Shown here: one piece after another, positions 12,421 to 25,690 of the stretch
How the letters are laid out: each line of letters begins with the position of its first letter
Numbering within the stretch: position 1 is the stretch's first letter
Assembly (NCBI RefSeq): GCF_030867145.1
Contig: NC_134429.1
Span: forward strand, 18,957,115-19,021,114
Direction of reading: 5' to 3'
Origin: Opisthocomus hoazin
Taxonomy: Eukaryota; Chordata; Aves; Opisthocomiformes; Opisthocomidae
DNA: 64,000 nt
The notes under the pieces: generated by a model
Database searches by the model: none
What the model saw: only the letters and a program-made list of their open reading frames with translations
What the model was told of the DNA's origin: nothing
Translations under genes and position numbers: made by a program

Positions 12421-14179
12421 TGCCTTCTGCTACCTGTTCTGTTTAACTGTTGTGCAGCCAGCAGCCGTTCTGTTCTCGGATCAGCAGCTCTTCCTATGAG
12501 GTAGACGTGTGCCTCCCCTTGCTTCCCTTCTCAGCAAACCAAACAGAACTCCATCTCCCGCAGCACTGCTGATCTCCCTGGGGAAATTCCTGGCTCAATC
12601 CGAGCTCTACCCTGGTTTTTAATCAGTGGGAGAAACCTAGGTGAAAACAGATTATGCAAGCTGTTTTAAAGCCACTCACATTTAAGTCACTTAAAAAAAG
12701 AAAACTGAATTGCTTTTATTACCTTATCTGAGGTTCATGTTATGTTTTGTACAGTGTAATTCATTTACTGACACTCTGGTGACCCAAGGAGTGTGGAGGG
12801 GATTTTACTCATCATTAAAATGCATCTGTCTTTGAGATAAACAGTCCCAATTGCTTAATGGAGAAATGGCAATAGAAGAGCTCTTTTTAGTGGTTTGAGT
12901 CTCCGATTTTTGTTCTAGGATAATGGAATAAGCTGTATTTCTAATCTTGGCTAAAATCTCTCTACAGATGGCTAGAAGCATGATGCAGATGTGGAAGGCC
13001 GTGCCAATGCTTTTTGATCCTGGGAGCACGCCAGAGTTTTCTGCAGTAAAAAACAGGTAGAACAGGAGAAGCTCAGAAGATGTCAGTGACACTGAAATGA
13101 TTCAGAGACGCAGGGTCCTCATCTCTCTTGTCGGTGTTTTATTCTCACTTGTATTTTGCAAAGGCTCCACTGAAATAATTCTTTTCCCTTTTTGAGCCCA
13201 CTGATTGCTCAAACACTTTAACTTGTCATCAAATCTATCAGCTTCAGCTCCTTTCCCGCTACAGAACTGCAAGCAGCGAGCAGACTCCACTCTTGGTTCC
13301 TTACAAAGTCCCAAGGGGCAGCACAGTTAGAGACTGCTGGCTTGTCTTGCTGCGAGACGGGGTCTGGATGACGAGTTTTTTACAGGGAAGCCCGTACAGC
13401 CAGGCAGTGACATCGGCTTGCTGTTCCGCTGTGAAGAGCAGTCAGAGGTGGTCTCAGCACAGCTTCTGAACGCTACAAGAACCTCCAAGTAGATAAACAA
13501 TTAAAATAGGGAAAGTACATCAAGACATGAGAAACAGACTGCCCACATCTGTTTTTCACTGGTGCATGGACACAGATGTTTTCCCAGTATTTGGTGTTCT
13601 ATTTTCTCATGTTTTTCATGGAGGCTAGATGTAGGTATACAGCCCCTAAAACCGTTCCCAGTATGTCTTCTCACGGGTGAAGAGACTCTGGGCCTAAGCT
13701 TAGCTTAGCTTTAGCTTTGGTAACAGTGTTCCTAATGCTTTGCACACGTTTTGCACAGCTACAGAAATACCCAAGTCTTTGTCTGAAACACGCTAAATGT
13801 CAGTTTATGGCTCTTATACTTCTGCTGAGAGGCTGGAGGTGTATGTTTAGACAGAGTTTTGAAGCAAGATGAATAAGACTTCATATTGTGGTTGCATGGT
13901 GTTCTATTGACTTTAAATCAGTATATTAATATTTAGCAAAAACTGACACCTCTCTTCAGAAGACATACAATGACGGATATGGCTTTTATGCACTCTGCTA
14001 TATACACACAAGTACAGGCTTTTTCTAGTATTGCTTCTCACTGAGGTTCAAACTATAAAAATGCCCACTGCAACTTACTAAAGTATTTGATTTTACCACG
14101 CACTTTCCCATACACTGAATTCTCCATCACTACTTTCTGATAGCTAGTCTGAGCTCCTGCGGAATCAAGGCACTAAGCA

Positions 14180-14275
14180 ACCTGATCTAGTTGGACCTGC
14201 TTTGAGAAGGGCATGGGATTAGATGACATCCAGAGGTCTCTTCCAACCTAAATTACTCTAGGATTTAATGGTTTA
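14180..14275 (+). repeat. Old CR1 3'-end fragment
   Basis: CCTGATCTAGTTGGACCTGC followed by GGATTAGATGACATCCAGAG and CTTCCAACCTAAATTACTCT matches the last ~90 bp of CR1, but with many substitutions, and the terminal ATTCTATG repeats have decayed. It is the most diverged CR1 copy recognised in the window. Confidence 0.75.
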
Positions 14276-17200
14276 AAGGTTAAATCCTTCCTTAGCTCTT
14301 TTAATGCATCCTTATGTAATGTATCTCATGATAACAGGTTTCCCCCCAGCTCCTCCTTTGTGACCCACAGCGAAATGTTCAAGGAGACAACAGCACCTCG
14401 AGCATCTGGATCTCTCACCGCCCAACCCTGACTGATCCACAGCTCATAACACGTACATAAAGCAGAGAGGAAATGCTATAAAGCAGCGTGTTCACTTTTC
14501 ACCACCCATCGTTAGAGCCTAGGGGGGAAATTCTGACAGAATTTGCAGCAAACTATTTCCTGCTAGTGCCCACAGTACTTGAGCAGCTTCTCAAATCTCG
14601 AGGGAAGAGGGAAGCAGCCCAATAATGTCACAGTGCTGTTAATCTTCCAATACTGCTAATTCAGCATGTGTGGAAAGGAAAATGCCATCAGAAAACTGAC
14701 TTGGTGAGGATAGGTAGATCAGGTCAGGAGATAATATTGAACTAGACTGCTTCCCTAGGGTAGCGTCTCTTCTCTACACAGCTCTTTTGGTGCTTTCAGA
14801 TCAGCAGTATGCAGATGTCTGTGCAAACTGTGGTAAAACCAGTAAGGAACATCAGCCTCTCGGGGATTCTACGGTCTGACTGCCAGTAAATCAGACCATT
14901 GACTTAAAAAAGGCACCATCCTAAGGGTAAAAGGGGTTCTAGGCTTGCCAGACCAGTCAGGACTACCCATTTCTTGTTCAGTACTGTTCTTGTCCAGTTC
15001 ACTGGAAGTCATTTCTCAGCGAAAATGCTGAGCTGAGCACCTTGAAGTGATGGATTCTCCACGCAGACCATTTCACAGGCCAGCCACGTGCACTAATGCT
15101 GACGAATTGGCAGAGCAACTGACAGAGATCATCTGGTAACCACCACACAGCAACTGCCACCTTTAGCTCATTGGAGCGTAGCCCTGCTTCTGCTGATAGC
15201 TAGTAATTCTTCTGGTTCTCAAACCGACCTTCCTTTCTGTTCTGAATATCTGTTTTGCAGAAGCATGGCACAGCTGCAAGATTCAACCTCTCTGGTTCAA
15301 CGTGCAGCAGATCTCGGCACCACATCTCAAATACGCTTTGAGAAAAGCCCAGGAAGAGATGCAGTTCTCTGCATCCAAAATTTGCACGGACAACTGCACT
15401 CCTGCAGTTCAGTGCTCTCCAGGCCTCTGAGCATCACACTGTGCAGTTCAGCTCCTGGGATGTCACTCAGAGGAAGGATGCACGAAAGGGCTCTGAGCCC
15501 TGGAGAAGAACGTATCATCCAGAGACTCACCGTGAGCAACGTAGGTGAGGCAGCAGACACCACCACACGCCTGTCAGTCCAGCTGCACTGTGCAGCAGAA
15601 GATGACTTCTGAACCAAATTCCCGGCTCTTGCTTTGTGCTGACCTGGGCCTGCTGTGCCTCCCACAGAGAGAGGTAACTTGCTTCATCTGACCCTCTTGA
15701 GCTAGTTCATCCATCTGACAAGTTCCACACACAGGACACACGCCTAGAAACAGGCACGCTTATGGCCAAACTTTCTCCACTCTCAAGACTTCATCAGGTG
15801 GGTCATTTGCACTTTCCTGTGAGCGATACTTTTTCCTCCCTACACACTCCGATCCAGCTTGCTAAGTGACTTTAGAGCCGAGATTGCTTGTGTGCTCACC
15901 AGAAAGCAATTCCCTTCCCGGGTCGCAAGGACTGAGCTTTTGTGGTGGCAATATCAAAATTGCACAGCAAAGACTGAACACAGGAATATTCTTTTCTGAG
16001 CTGAAGAAAGAAACATTATGTGGGCATATGACTCCTCAGATGACATTTGTTTGCTTTTTTTTACAAGCAAAATGGATTTATCAAAAATCTTCTATCAAAC
16101 AGTTCTGTCTTCTCCCCAAGTGAACTCAGCGGCATCCGTTTACCAACAGGGCTGGACAAGTTCCAGCAGACTTTGTTGAGACTTCCCCTGGTCCACAGCT
16201 CAGCTCAGTCCACCCCCCCTCAGCAGGGATCTCTTTCAGCACCAAATGCTCCTTGTTTCTTTTTTCTCTCCCTCCCCTGGGCCTCGGCTCAGAGCTGGAG
16301 CTCCCCAACCTCTATGCTCCCTTTGTCCCCGCCTGAAAGGCTTTTCCTGTGCGTGTCCTGCCAAGCACAGCAAAGGTCTTGTCCCCTCTGGCTGCAGAAG
16401 CGCTGAAAGTGCTGCCTGACCTGGGGGCAATAAGGAAGGGACCTTGCCCCTTCCTTTGCCCTGGGAGAGTTGGGTGCCGCTTGCACCCTCCCAGAGGTGC
16501 CAAACGGTTTTTGCTGTGTCCCAGCACCACAAAACAACCTTTTTTTTTTCCTGTAGAGTGACACCAGTAAGTAACACAACCCTTTCCTAAAGGCATGAGA
16601 GTTTATGGCCGTGCTAGTTCAGCTGGTGCTGCATGGAAGCTTGCTGGGGGAAATATGAATAAGCGCCCTAGACACTACTCATCCCTTGCTTTTATTTATT
16701 ACTCTCCAGGGCTGGGTATGGTCCCATTTTTCTAGCTCTGACTTCCTCTTACACCACTCCGGAGGGAACAGAGCTGTTGTGATGTGGCTGGGGCTGGGGA
16801 ATTCATTCTCTTGTAAAGGATTAGTGTCTCAGCCACCAAGCTTTAGAAAAGGACATTCTTTTGAGTGCAGCTAGCAGGACTTTTACCAGCTACGGATTGC
16901 TTCTCTGCTCTCTGTGGCCGTATGATGGACTGTCACACCCCTCTGAGGCAGTAAATCTCCCTTGCAGCATGAACCCTACCGTCCTTCTGCATACTCAATG
17001 TTGTCTTGGACCCTGCTCTGGAGACAGCATGGTTAGGCTCATATACCAGGAGGAAATTCCCAAGCTCACACAAAAAGCCAAAATGCTGGGGGTAGAGGGA
17101 AGCATTGGGCAGGAAACAGGGACCAGTGCGGCCTGGAGTAAAAATTACTACATCCTCTGTACCGCATGATGTGGCCCAGGGAAGGAAGAACAAAGTTGGC

Positions 17201-17842
17201 ATTGTAGTAACTGGGCCTCCGCAGCAGAAAAAGAATTGAAGCACAAAGTCATGGGTCAGAACAACAGGGTTCAGCCCTGTAGGGTTCACAGATACTCAAC
17301 CACCACACAGAAAATTTAGCTAGAATCCTCCACTTCTTCTTGATTTCTTGGCATCTCACGCCTGTCATCTCAACCCACACAGTTCCGAACTGCAAGTAAA
17401 AGAGAAGTACAGAGTAATAAACTATGAATAACTGTGGTGAACACAAGCAAAGATTAAAGTCCATGAGTCTAGATGCTACAGCATTTTGACTACTGAGAGA
17501 AGCCTTTTTCTCATCCCATCACCATAGATATCAGCTTGGAGTTTTCCAGTGTCTCAGTCCTGTTTACTAGTTTGGCACTGTCCCACAGTTTTACGCGTTA
17601 TCTCTGAATTCAGATGAGTCAGTGATACATCAAGAGCTTGTGTTATTCCAAACTCCTAAACTCAATCTGGCAGAACTGGTTTTATTACACTCTTGGAACA
17701 CTTCAGGCAGGCGTCTTTCTACAACCGTCAGCTTGCTGCCTTCTCTTCCTCCAGCCTTCAGGTGGGCTGTCCTCTGCAGATCTGAGAGCACCATCTGAAG
17801 TGCCAGCCTCCAGACAGTGGGAGCAAGAAAAGCTGGGAAGCG

Positions 17843-18230
17843 TGGGGGAAGAGAAGGGGGGGGGGAAGGAAGCAAGGGAAATAAGGGAAAAAGGGAAGGG
17901 AAGGGAAGGGAAGGGAAGGGAAGGGAAGGGAAGGGAAGGGAAGGGAAGGGAAGGGAAGGGAAGGGAAGGGAAGGGAAGGGAAGGGAAGGGAAGGGAAGGG
18001 AAGGGAAGGGAAGGGAAGGGAAGGGAAGGGAAGGGAAGGGAAGGGGAAGGGGAAGGGGAAGGGAAGGGGAAGGGGAAGGGGAAGGGGAAGGGGAGGGGAA
18101 GGGGAAGGGGAGGGGAGGGGAAGGGTGAAGGGGAGGGGAGGGGAAGGGTGAAGGGGAGGGGAAGGGTGAAGGGGAGGGGAAGGGTGAAGGGGAGGGGAGG
18201 GGAAAGGGAAGGGGAGGGGAGGGAAAGGGG
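17843..18230 (+). repeat. Polypurine (GGGAA)n tract with higher-order GGGGA/GGGTGAA block
   Basis: From about 17893 to 18040 the plus strand is a nearly pure GGGAA pentamer, roughly 30 copies. It then becomes GGGGAA hexamers (about 18041-18100). The last part is a mixed block in which GGGTGAAGGGGAGGGG recurs about four times (about 18110-18200). The entire 390 bp is purine on the plus strand apart from one C and a few T. Because GGGAA is a pentamer, long open frames occur in both directions here; these are artefacts of the repeat. It lies in the presumed ACAP3 intron, where the transcript would carry the pyrimidine (CCCUU) strand. Confidence 0.97.
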
Positions 18231-21200
18231 TCTGCTGCTATGTCAGTGCTATCACAGCCCCTATTTCCTACATCCTGGGGCGAGGTCACGGTGCAGGGAC
18301 AAATCCATATTTCCTGCCAAAACCTGGGTTTATCGGAGAGAACAAAGGGGTGATATTCTGCAAAGAAACTGAGCTGTGGGAAACAGCATTGTTTCACTGA
18401 GCTAGAATGGAACAGGAACAACTGGCATGCTTAAATAGCTGTTCTTCAAAATAGTTACGGAAATTTCTGCATTACCCCAACTTGCAAATGTAGCAGGACC
18501 ATGCTGATGTTTAAACTGGTATTCTTCTCAAGTGCACGGGCATAAAATGGCCTCAGAGCAAGGCACAAGTGTGTATACTTGCATAACCTAACTTTTCTTT
18601 GTTGTAGGAGTACAGATAAATCCCCTTTAGCTGTTCCCTATGTCCATGGAGATACTTTACTGCAGCTGTATATGTGGACCCTGTCTGTAAAATCAACACA
18701 CATAGTATACTGCATTTTCACCCTGATGGTCAGAGATCTGGCAGACAAAACAACACGTCAGTCTCCTCCATGTACTGTTAAATAAAGACTGGCACAGCTG
18801 CTTGGATGCTGAGGAAGGACTACAAGCTATGCCTGTATCTCTGTGCGTCTGAATGCATGTACGTGCAGGCCACATAGCTGAATTTTATTCCCATAAAATA
18901 TCCTCCTACTTTATCAACAGGCAGGTGTATCCAACCCTTGGAAGCACTGCATGTGCACATATGCGTTTACACACACGTTCACACGTGCTGCTTCTATTAG
19001 CAATAGCATTTAATAAAGAGTATGGAAATTATTAAGCCCTGCTGTAGTGTGATGAAGCAGACCGGGTATGCAGAGAACGGATTAGCTCATTCTCTGATAT
19101 TATATAATCTGTTTAGACTGTGCCACTTTATGCGTATTTAAGGAATGAATGAGCACTTGACTCTGGGATGTGCCACCCATGAGTTCTGACATCATCCCTT
19201 TAATCCACTGTGATGAATTTACTGCTTTGCTTTTTAGCCATTCCCCTGCTATATCCAGTAAAAGTTCTGCACTAGAACGATTACTCTCAGAGACCATGTG
19301 CATGTGTCCATGTTAATTCAGCAATGGTTAACTATAAGCAACAGACTGTTCTCCACCTCCCTCACGGAGAGACCTGGCACAAAAGCAAAGCAAACTTCTC
19401 CCTCAGATAAGGTGAAGCAAGACGAGAACGTAAGGTGTGCGTGGGCACACTGCTGTAAATGTACCACACTGCGTTCGGTTAACCTTGTGTTCACTGGGTT
19501 GGCATTGGCTGTTCAGGACACGTACAACCTGTCCATTGATTTTTTCTGGTCCTTTCTTCCCTCCTATAAATCAAAGTCTCTGAACTGAATTTCTTCTTTC
19601 TGAACCTCTTCACAAAATGAGAGGCTAGAGGAGACAGCAACATACAAAACCAAGAAGAACTGCGGATGCACTGCTTTAAAACCAACCCTCTCCAGTAAGC
19701 CAAAACATGTACCCCACCAAGTGAAAAGAATGGAACGTTTTGCCAGGCAGTTTGTGGCGGGGCAATTACCTCTCCGAGGAGTCATCGGCTCCTGCAGCAA
19801 CACGTGCGGCTTACTCACTGCTTCTTTGACCTGTGCTGGCATTCTCTCACCTAGTTCGTCAGGGCAGATACGTGCCTACCAAGGCTCTGTTCACATGCAC
19901 GGGACTGGTGGCAGAGCCAGTTTCCTCACCATCAAGCATGTGCAGGAAGAAACACACAAAGCCTCTTCTCCAAGCCTTCTAGAGCAACAGAGTCTCCAGC
20001 GTACCCCACTTTTTTAATCTGCTGCAACAGAAGCAGAAGTGCTCTTCCCTTTCTGCTAGGGGCTCGCACAGCACTGGGCAGAACGTTGAGCGCGATGCTT
20101 TTCCCTTGCTGGTCCATGGCCAGCCACGATGGGTGTTGTGACTGCAGTTGTGGGCAGCTCCTTCTGGGCTGAGGGCCAGTCTGGCTGCAGCCAGGCATGG
20201 ATGCAGCGGGGTTGCAGGAAACCGGCCTCCACCCTCCCTGTACCCACAGGAATAATTCTTCAGTATCCTCGCTCTGCTCCCTGTCCTACGGGGGCTGGGA
20301 ATTCTGCAGCTTAAATTGCTTCTCTTTGCCCATTCCAAGATCTTAACAGAGCAGGCTCCGCAGTGCCTCAGAGAAGATCAAGAAGCAATTAGAGAGCTAC
20401 TGGCAGGTAAAAATCTCAACCTTCCACACTGGCCACGAAGCCTGCTTCCCCTGCCCCTCCAAGCCTGCAGCTGCTGGGCAGAGAGGGAACAAATTCTGCT
20501 CTTGGTTCCCCTTCCTTTCCCCACAGCAAAAGTGAGCATGGCATCGTGTTCTTACGGAGTCAAATCTACTTTCTTTTTTTTCACTTCCTTTCCTCCACCC
20601 TCATTTTTAAGGCAAGCTTTACATTAGACAGGAACCACATTAATTATGGGAAGAGCTAACCATCAGTGTGTGTAACAAACACTTGGGAAACAGCAGTCAG
20701 GAATGACTGTAAATGTCTGAAATCAGAATACAGACCCAACGTAGAGGAGAACTGCAAGCAAACAAGCAAGCAAGCACTCTTGGCTCCAGGGAAACATTCT
20801 GTCCTGTCCCCAAAATTCAACCAAACTTGGACTGCAGGTCTGTTTCCAGGGCTCTTTTCTTTATCCCAGATAACTGACCTTACAAAGCTAGCAGCAGCCT
20901 GTTTTTATAAGCAAAACCAGTGCTTAGGAAGCCAGAAAAACTCATGGTTCCACTGGCCTTCCTGCTGCAAAAAAATGAATACTGTGGCTGAAATTTCATA
21001 GTGTTACGAAACCAGGTTTTAAAGGGACCATTGCCATTTCAGAAAAGCTGGGGATTCCAAAGCTCTTGTGCTTGATTTTCACTCCTCCCTCCCATCCCTG
21101 CTCGTCCTCTGCCCCTTGAGAGCGGAGCAGTTCAGGGCGCTTAGAGTCAAGGCTTTACAGGGTTAGCAGTTTCAGGTAGCTTTGAGGTACAGGAATTAAC

Positions 21201-21524
21201 ACAAACTTCTTTTGCAATGGCTACAGGAAATTGCTCGGTGGTGAGGAAGCTGGCTCTCTCACCAGCCCCACGTATCTGACCAGGGGCTGGGCACGCGGGT
21301 TTGCCCTGACAAATGACGTGGGACGGTACGGACACAGCCTGGAGAGAGCTCCATCCAGACCCACAGCCACTCCTCCAGCTCTGATCACGGGTCTCAGCCT
21401 TCGTGCTGGCTGTTCCTAACCCCAAACAACCCAGCACACACACTCTCCATCCCGAGCTCACCCGTTACCCTGCTCAGCCCTAACACCAAACCGAAAGTCT
21501 TCGGCCTCCTTATGGCCTCAAGTT

Positions 21525-21766
21525 GCATCAGGGGAGGTTCAGATTGGGTATTGGGAAAAATTTCTGTGCTGAAAGAGTGGTCAGGCATTGGACCAGGCTG
21601 CCCAGGGCAGTGGTGGAGTCACCATCCCTGGAGGGGTTCAAAAAACCTGTAGATGTGGCACTTCAGGACATGGTTTGGCAGGCACAGTGGTGTTGGGGTG
21701 ACGGGCAGACTTGATGATCTTAGAGGTCTTTTCCAACCTTAATGATTCTATGATTCTGTGATTGAA
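21525..21766 (+). repeat. CR1 LINE 3' end, plus orientation
   Basis: The stretch contains GGTCAGGCATTGGACCAGGC, TGCCCAGGGCAGTGGTGGAG, GACTTGATGATCTTAGAGG and TTCCAACCTTAATGATTCTA, followed by the terminal ATTCTATGATTCTGTGATT repeat. This is a standard 5'-truncated CR1 3' region of about 240 bp. Confidence 0.93.
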
Positions 21767-24696
21767 CAAGGTCTCTCAACTCACCATACCTGTGTTAGCA
21801 ACCCCAGGATATGTGCCCTACAAATCAGAAGACACTGTTTGAGTGGGGAAGGGGACTTGCAAGATCCCCCAGCACGGACTTAACTAAGTCGGGAGTTGCT
21901 GCGGAATTTAGAACGCCCTGATCTGTGCAGTAGCAGATGAGACAGTGCTTTATTCCTGATCCAGTGATTACAGGTCAAAGCCAAACTGCCCTACTGACAG
22001 TGCAAAACTTTGCAAAAGCACCCAGATTAACGGAGGCTGTGTCAGTGATAACACTGCTAACGTGCAGCAAGCTCCCATCTCGGCTGCCTGGCACAGGGGA
22101 GGCCAGCCGGGGAAAGCTGCCGGACCCTGCCCGCAGTCCAAGCTCCTCCAGGCAAGGGATTCTCCACCACGCTGCGGCATCCCTTCTCCGGACTGGAGAG
22201 CAGCCTTGATGATGCCACCGAGACCAGAACGAACCCAGCCTGACCCCAGGAGTCTGCACCACCCTCCTGCCTCGGGGCGGCACAACGAAATGAAGGTCAA
22301 TGGGCGGCTTCTCTCACGCAGGTGGGAGAGGTCCCTGGCGTGGGCAGCAGCAGCACATTGCCCTCCTCCCCAGCCCTCCTGCCCTCGGAGCCCCGTGCTG
22401 GAATGCCATACTTTCCTACCTAAAAGGATCACCAGAAATGAACGATTAATCCGTCAGTGCTGATGGCACCACGTTACTGAAGGTGCTTTGTCATCACAGA
22501 CATTAATTATTGCACAGGCTCTTGACTCAGATACGCAGTGCGACCCTTCCATCCTGTCCCTCTCCCAAAGCTAAGGAAAACAAAACAGAGGGGCTGTTGA
22601 AATGGATAAAAGGGACTTTCCTCAGCCGTGCAATCGCTGAGTGCCAAAGCTCGCAGCAGCCCCCAGCCCCAGGACTCCCCATTCCCCACTCCAGCCAGCA
22701 GAGAGCCTGGGTTCCCTGCAGATGAAGGCTCGACACCACTGTTTCCCATCAGCTCCATGAAACTGGCTTTGTGGTGCCTTTCCAGCTTCCTGAGCTCCAG
22801 CAGTGTGAGTGACAACGGACTCGGACTTCTCCTGGAATGCAGAGCTCGCTGGCCTTGCAGTAACACACGTTTCAACAGGAGCCTGTCTCGAGTCCACACG
22901 AATGAGGTTACGCCAAACAGCGTTTCATCGAACTCTCACTCGACGTGCTCGCTTGGCCACGCTGCAGTCCGTCGAGGACCAGGGTTGGAATCCAGAGACA
23001 CCACACGGTGCCAAGACAACCAGCACAGCACAGTTATCGAGACATGGGGCACCCTCCGAGGAGGAGCAGATGACTCTCCCACAGATCATTTCAATAGCGC
23101 AGATCAGCCTCCACCAGCATCTCTCAGCCACGTTACTTCTGGGTCTAATTACCCTCTTCTGCCACAGGGTTATTGCTCTTTTGTTTTGTTGGGTTTTTTT
23201 TCCTTTTAGCAAGCTTTTGTCATGTAACTTCCAACTCTCTTACATTCTTTACTACAGCTAGGAAATTAGCAACTAGCAAAACCCTGATCTTGGCTTTCTC
23301 GGTGGCTCTTGGCCATCCTAACAGGACAAGGCCTACGGCTCCTCGTGGCGCTGCCCTCTGGAAGGCTTTGAGGAAAGCAGTCCAGGCTCACACCCGGGGC
23401 ACGTGATAGCCAGAGTTCTACACTTTGCAAAACTTCTCCTGCAAAATCATTCAGGTTGAGCAACTTTCTCCTTACACTTATGGCAACCAGAAGAAGAGCC
23501 AGGGAGAGGGAAAACTGTCAGCAGACCATCACTGTGACAAAAGAGATGAGTTTCATCTCCACGTAGCCACATCCACCCCAGCCAGCAGAAGGACAACAGA
23601 GAGGAACAGCTACTGAAAATCAAAGCAAGCAACGTCCACCTCAATGTTCTGTTAGACAACTCGAAACATTTCAAAGTTTGCAGACGCTCTTACAGGGCAC
23701 ACACTATTTACAAAGCAAGGTGTGTTACAGGAGTGTTATTCCGGTAACAAAGTCAATCATCAAATTACGAAATATCAAAATTCCCCTTGTCTGTGTGCTA
23801 CACTGTGAAACTCAGGAGCTATAGCTCCCACGAGCAGCCTGACAGCTTGTACCTCAGAGTCTAATATCATCCACTCCAAACTCACAGCTTCTAAGTCTGG
23901 GCAGTTTTATTTTGAGCAAAAAAACCCCCAAACATTTAAAAAATCCTTTTCTGATTTGGGGAATTGGAATGGATCAGCAGGGGTTTAGCTTCTGAACCTT
24001 GGCTCTTTGGGATACCCTGCTTACGCAGTTCACAATTCAAAGTTACTAAGGAAACTGCTTGCCAAAAATTTGGCATAAAATACCATTTATGAAGCCAAGC
24101 CAGAGATCTCAAGTCAGTTGTCACCCAGTCAGTTCTCTCATATCAGAGGACTGCCCCTGGCTACACACTGAATAAATACCTTCAGATCTGCCCACAGCAA
24201 TGCAGGCTGAAGGACTGCAGCTCTTCCCTAAGTACTTCAGGATTCACGCAGTAGTTTCGGTGACGGGGAACCTCAGATTAAGGGACTTCTGCGTCCATAT
24301 ATTTCTGTGGTACCACCTATGGAGGAAAAAAACCTGTGCCACGCAAGGGTCCTGCTGCGATCATCTGGCGCAAGAGCAGCTGAAACGAAACGCAGCCCCG
24401 ACTGCAAAGCGGGCACTTCGGGCAAAGCTGTCACGACGACAGGCTCGCGATGGCACATCAGGTACAAACTGCCACAAACACACACGCAAGGGAAGGAGCC
24501 AGCCTCACAGATGAGGGATGGACCCCCCACATAAACCATGCCCCAGTACAACCCCCGGTAAATGACAGATTTGGGTCTGCGTTACTGACTTGGGGTCACT
24601 TTAAAGCGATGCTGAAAAAGGGAGGCAGGGAGCCAAAAGGAGAAACAAAGCCTCACGGCATTCGGAAAGCACCACACGGATGTACAGATAGACAGG

Positions 24697-24970
24697 ACGA
24701 GGGGTGATGGTTTTAAACTAAAACAGGGTAGGTTTAGGCTGGATATAAGGAAGAAATTCTTTACAATGAGGGTGGTGAAACACTGGAACGGGTTGCCCAG
24801 AGAGGCAGTGGAGGCCCCATCCCTGGAAACATTTCAGACCAGGTTGGACAGGGCTCTGAGCACCCTGATCTAGTTAGGGGTGTCCCTGCTCGCTGCGGGG
24901 GGGTTGGACTAGATGACCTCTAGGGGTCCCTTCGACCCAAAACTTTCTATGATTCTATGATTCTATGATA
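24697..24970 (+). repeat. CR1 LINE 3' end, plus orientation
   Basis: GGATATAAGGAAGAAATTCT, GGTTGCCCAGAGAGGCAGTG, GGGTTGGACTAGATGACCTC and a closing triple ATTCTATG repeat identify CR1. The element is about 270 bp long, 5'-truncated and fairly well preserved, with a C-to-T style variant in the usual CTTCCAACC motif (here CTTCGACCC). Confidence 0.94.
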
Positions 24971-25059
24971 TTTAGGGGCTGGACGGATCGGATGGACTGC
25001 TGCAACTGGGAGAGCATCTCATGGCTGGTACCATCAAAGGAAGTAACTTATATGGCAAT

Positions 25060-25690
25060 ATCTTTGCTTTGACTTCTGCTTCAGATTCTTTGACTTAAGA
25101 AAGTGCAATGATAAAGAGACAAGAAAGAGAATAAATAAAGACAGCTATTATGATTGATATAGATAATATCATGCTGCTTTTGTGATAACATCTTCTCTCT
25201 CGTTCAGCTAAACCAGCAAGTGAGGGCAATTGCACTCATTAGTCTCTGATTCAAAAAGAAGCTCCCTGTGTAGGCGTATCTTCACGCAACTGTCATCGGG
25301 ATCGGGGATCTTGCTTACATAAGAAGCCTTGTGTAACAAAAACCAATTTCAACTCAATGCCTGCGCTCTTTTCGTTAAACTGATTTAGTTAAACCGATGA
25401 AGATTCTTTCTCTGGCCATTCTGGGTGTAAGTTAAATTTGCCTTTAAGTAACTGAAGCTTTGGCTTACCTCAAACTGCACGTCACTGCGGGCAGTGTCAA
25501 TCGACACAAATCACACAGGCGCCGCTGAAGGTTTTTTCTGCAGAGGCCTTCACTAACACACATTCACACAGCACGGATGCATTAGAACTGGTTTTGCTAG
25601 CTTTAAATTTGTCTAATTCAATCTGTTATCAGACTTAGCAAGATCAGTTTGACTGAGGGTTTTAATTCTTCCCACTCTGTTTGAAACACC
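25060..25690. promoter_or_regulatory. AT-rich candidate conserved non-coding stretch
   Basis: This unique sequence carries several GATA/TATC-type motifs (for example GATTGATATAGATAATATC near 25151) and TAAT cores (TCTAATTCAATC near 25612). There are no splice-bounded open frames and no repeat signature, and its texture differs from the CR1 just upstream. Regulatory function is an inference from composition only. Confidence 0.22.

Noticed and set aside
15265..15612. 115-codon plus-strand frame beginning MAQLQDSTSLVQ
   Set aside because: An acceptor-like TTTTGCAG precedes it, but there is no downstream donor or family match; treated as chance.
17630..18421. Long open frames on both strands (about 244-263 codons) across the GGGAA tract
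   Set aside because: They are produced by the pentamer repeat, which lacks stops; the encoded chains are pure Gly/Lys/Glu/Arg or Pro/Phe/Ser/Leu repeats.
22628..23209. 193-codon plus-strand open frame
   Set aside because: The composition is Ser/Pro/Leu-rich without a domain, overlapping frames on the other strand are equally open, and no splice or promoter support was found.
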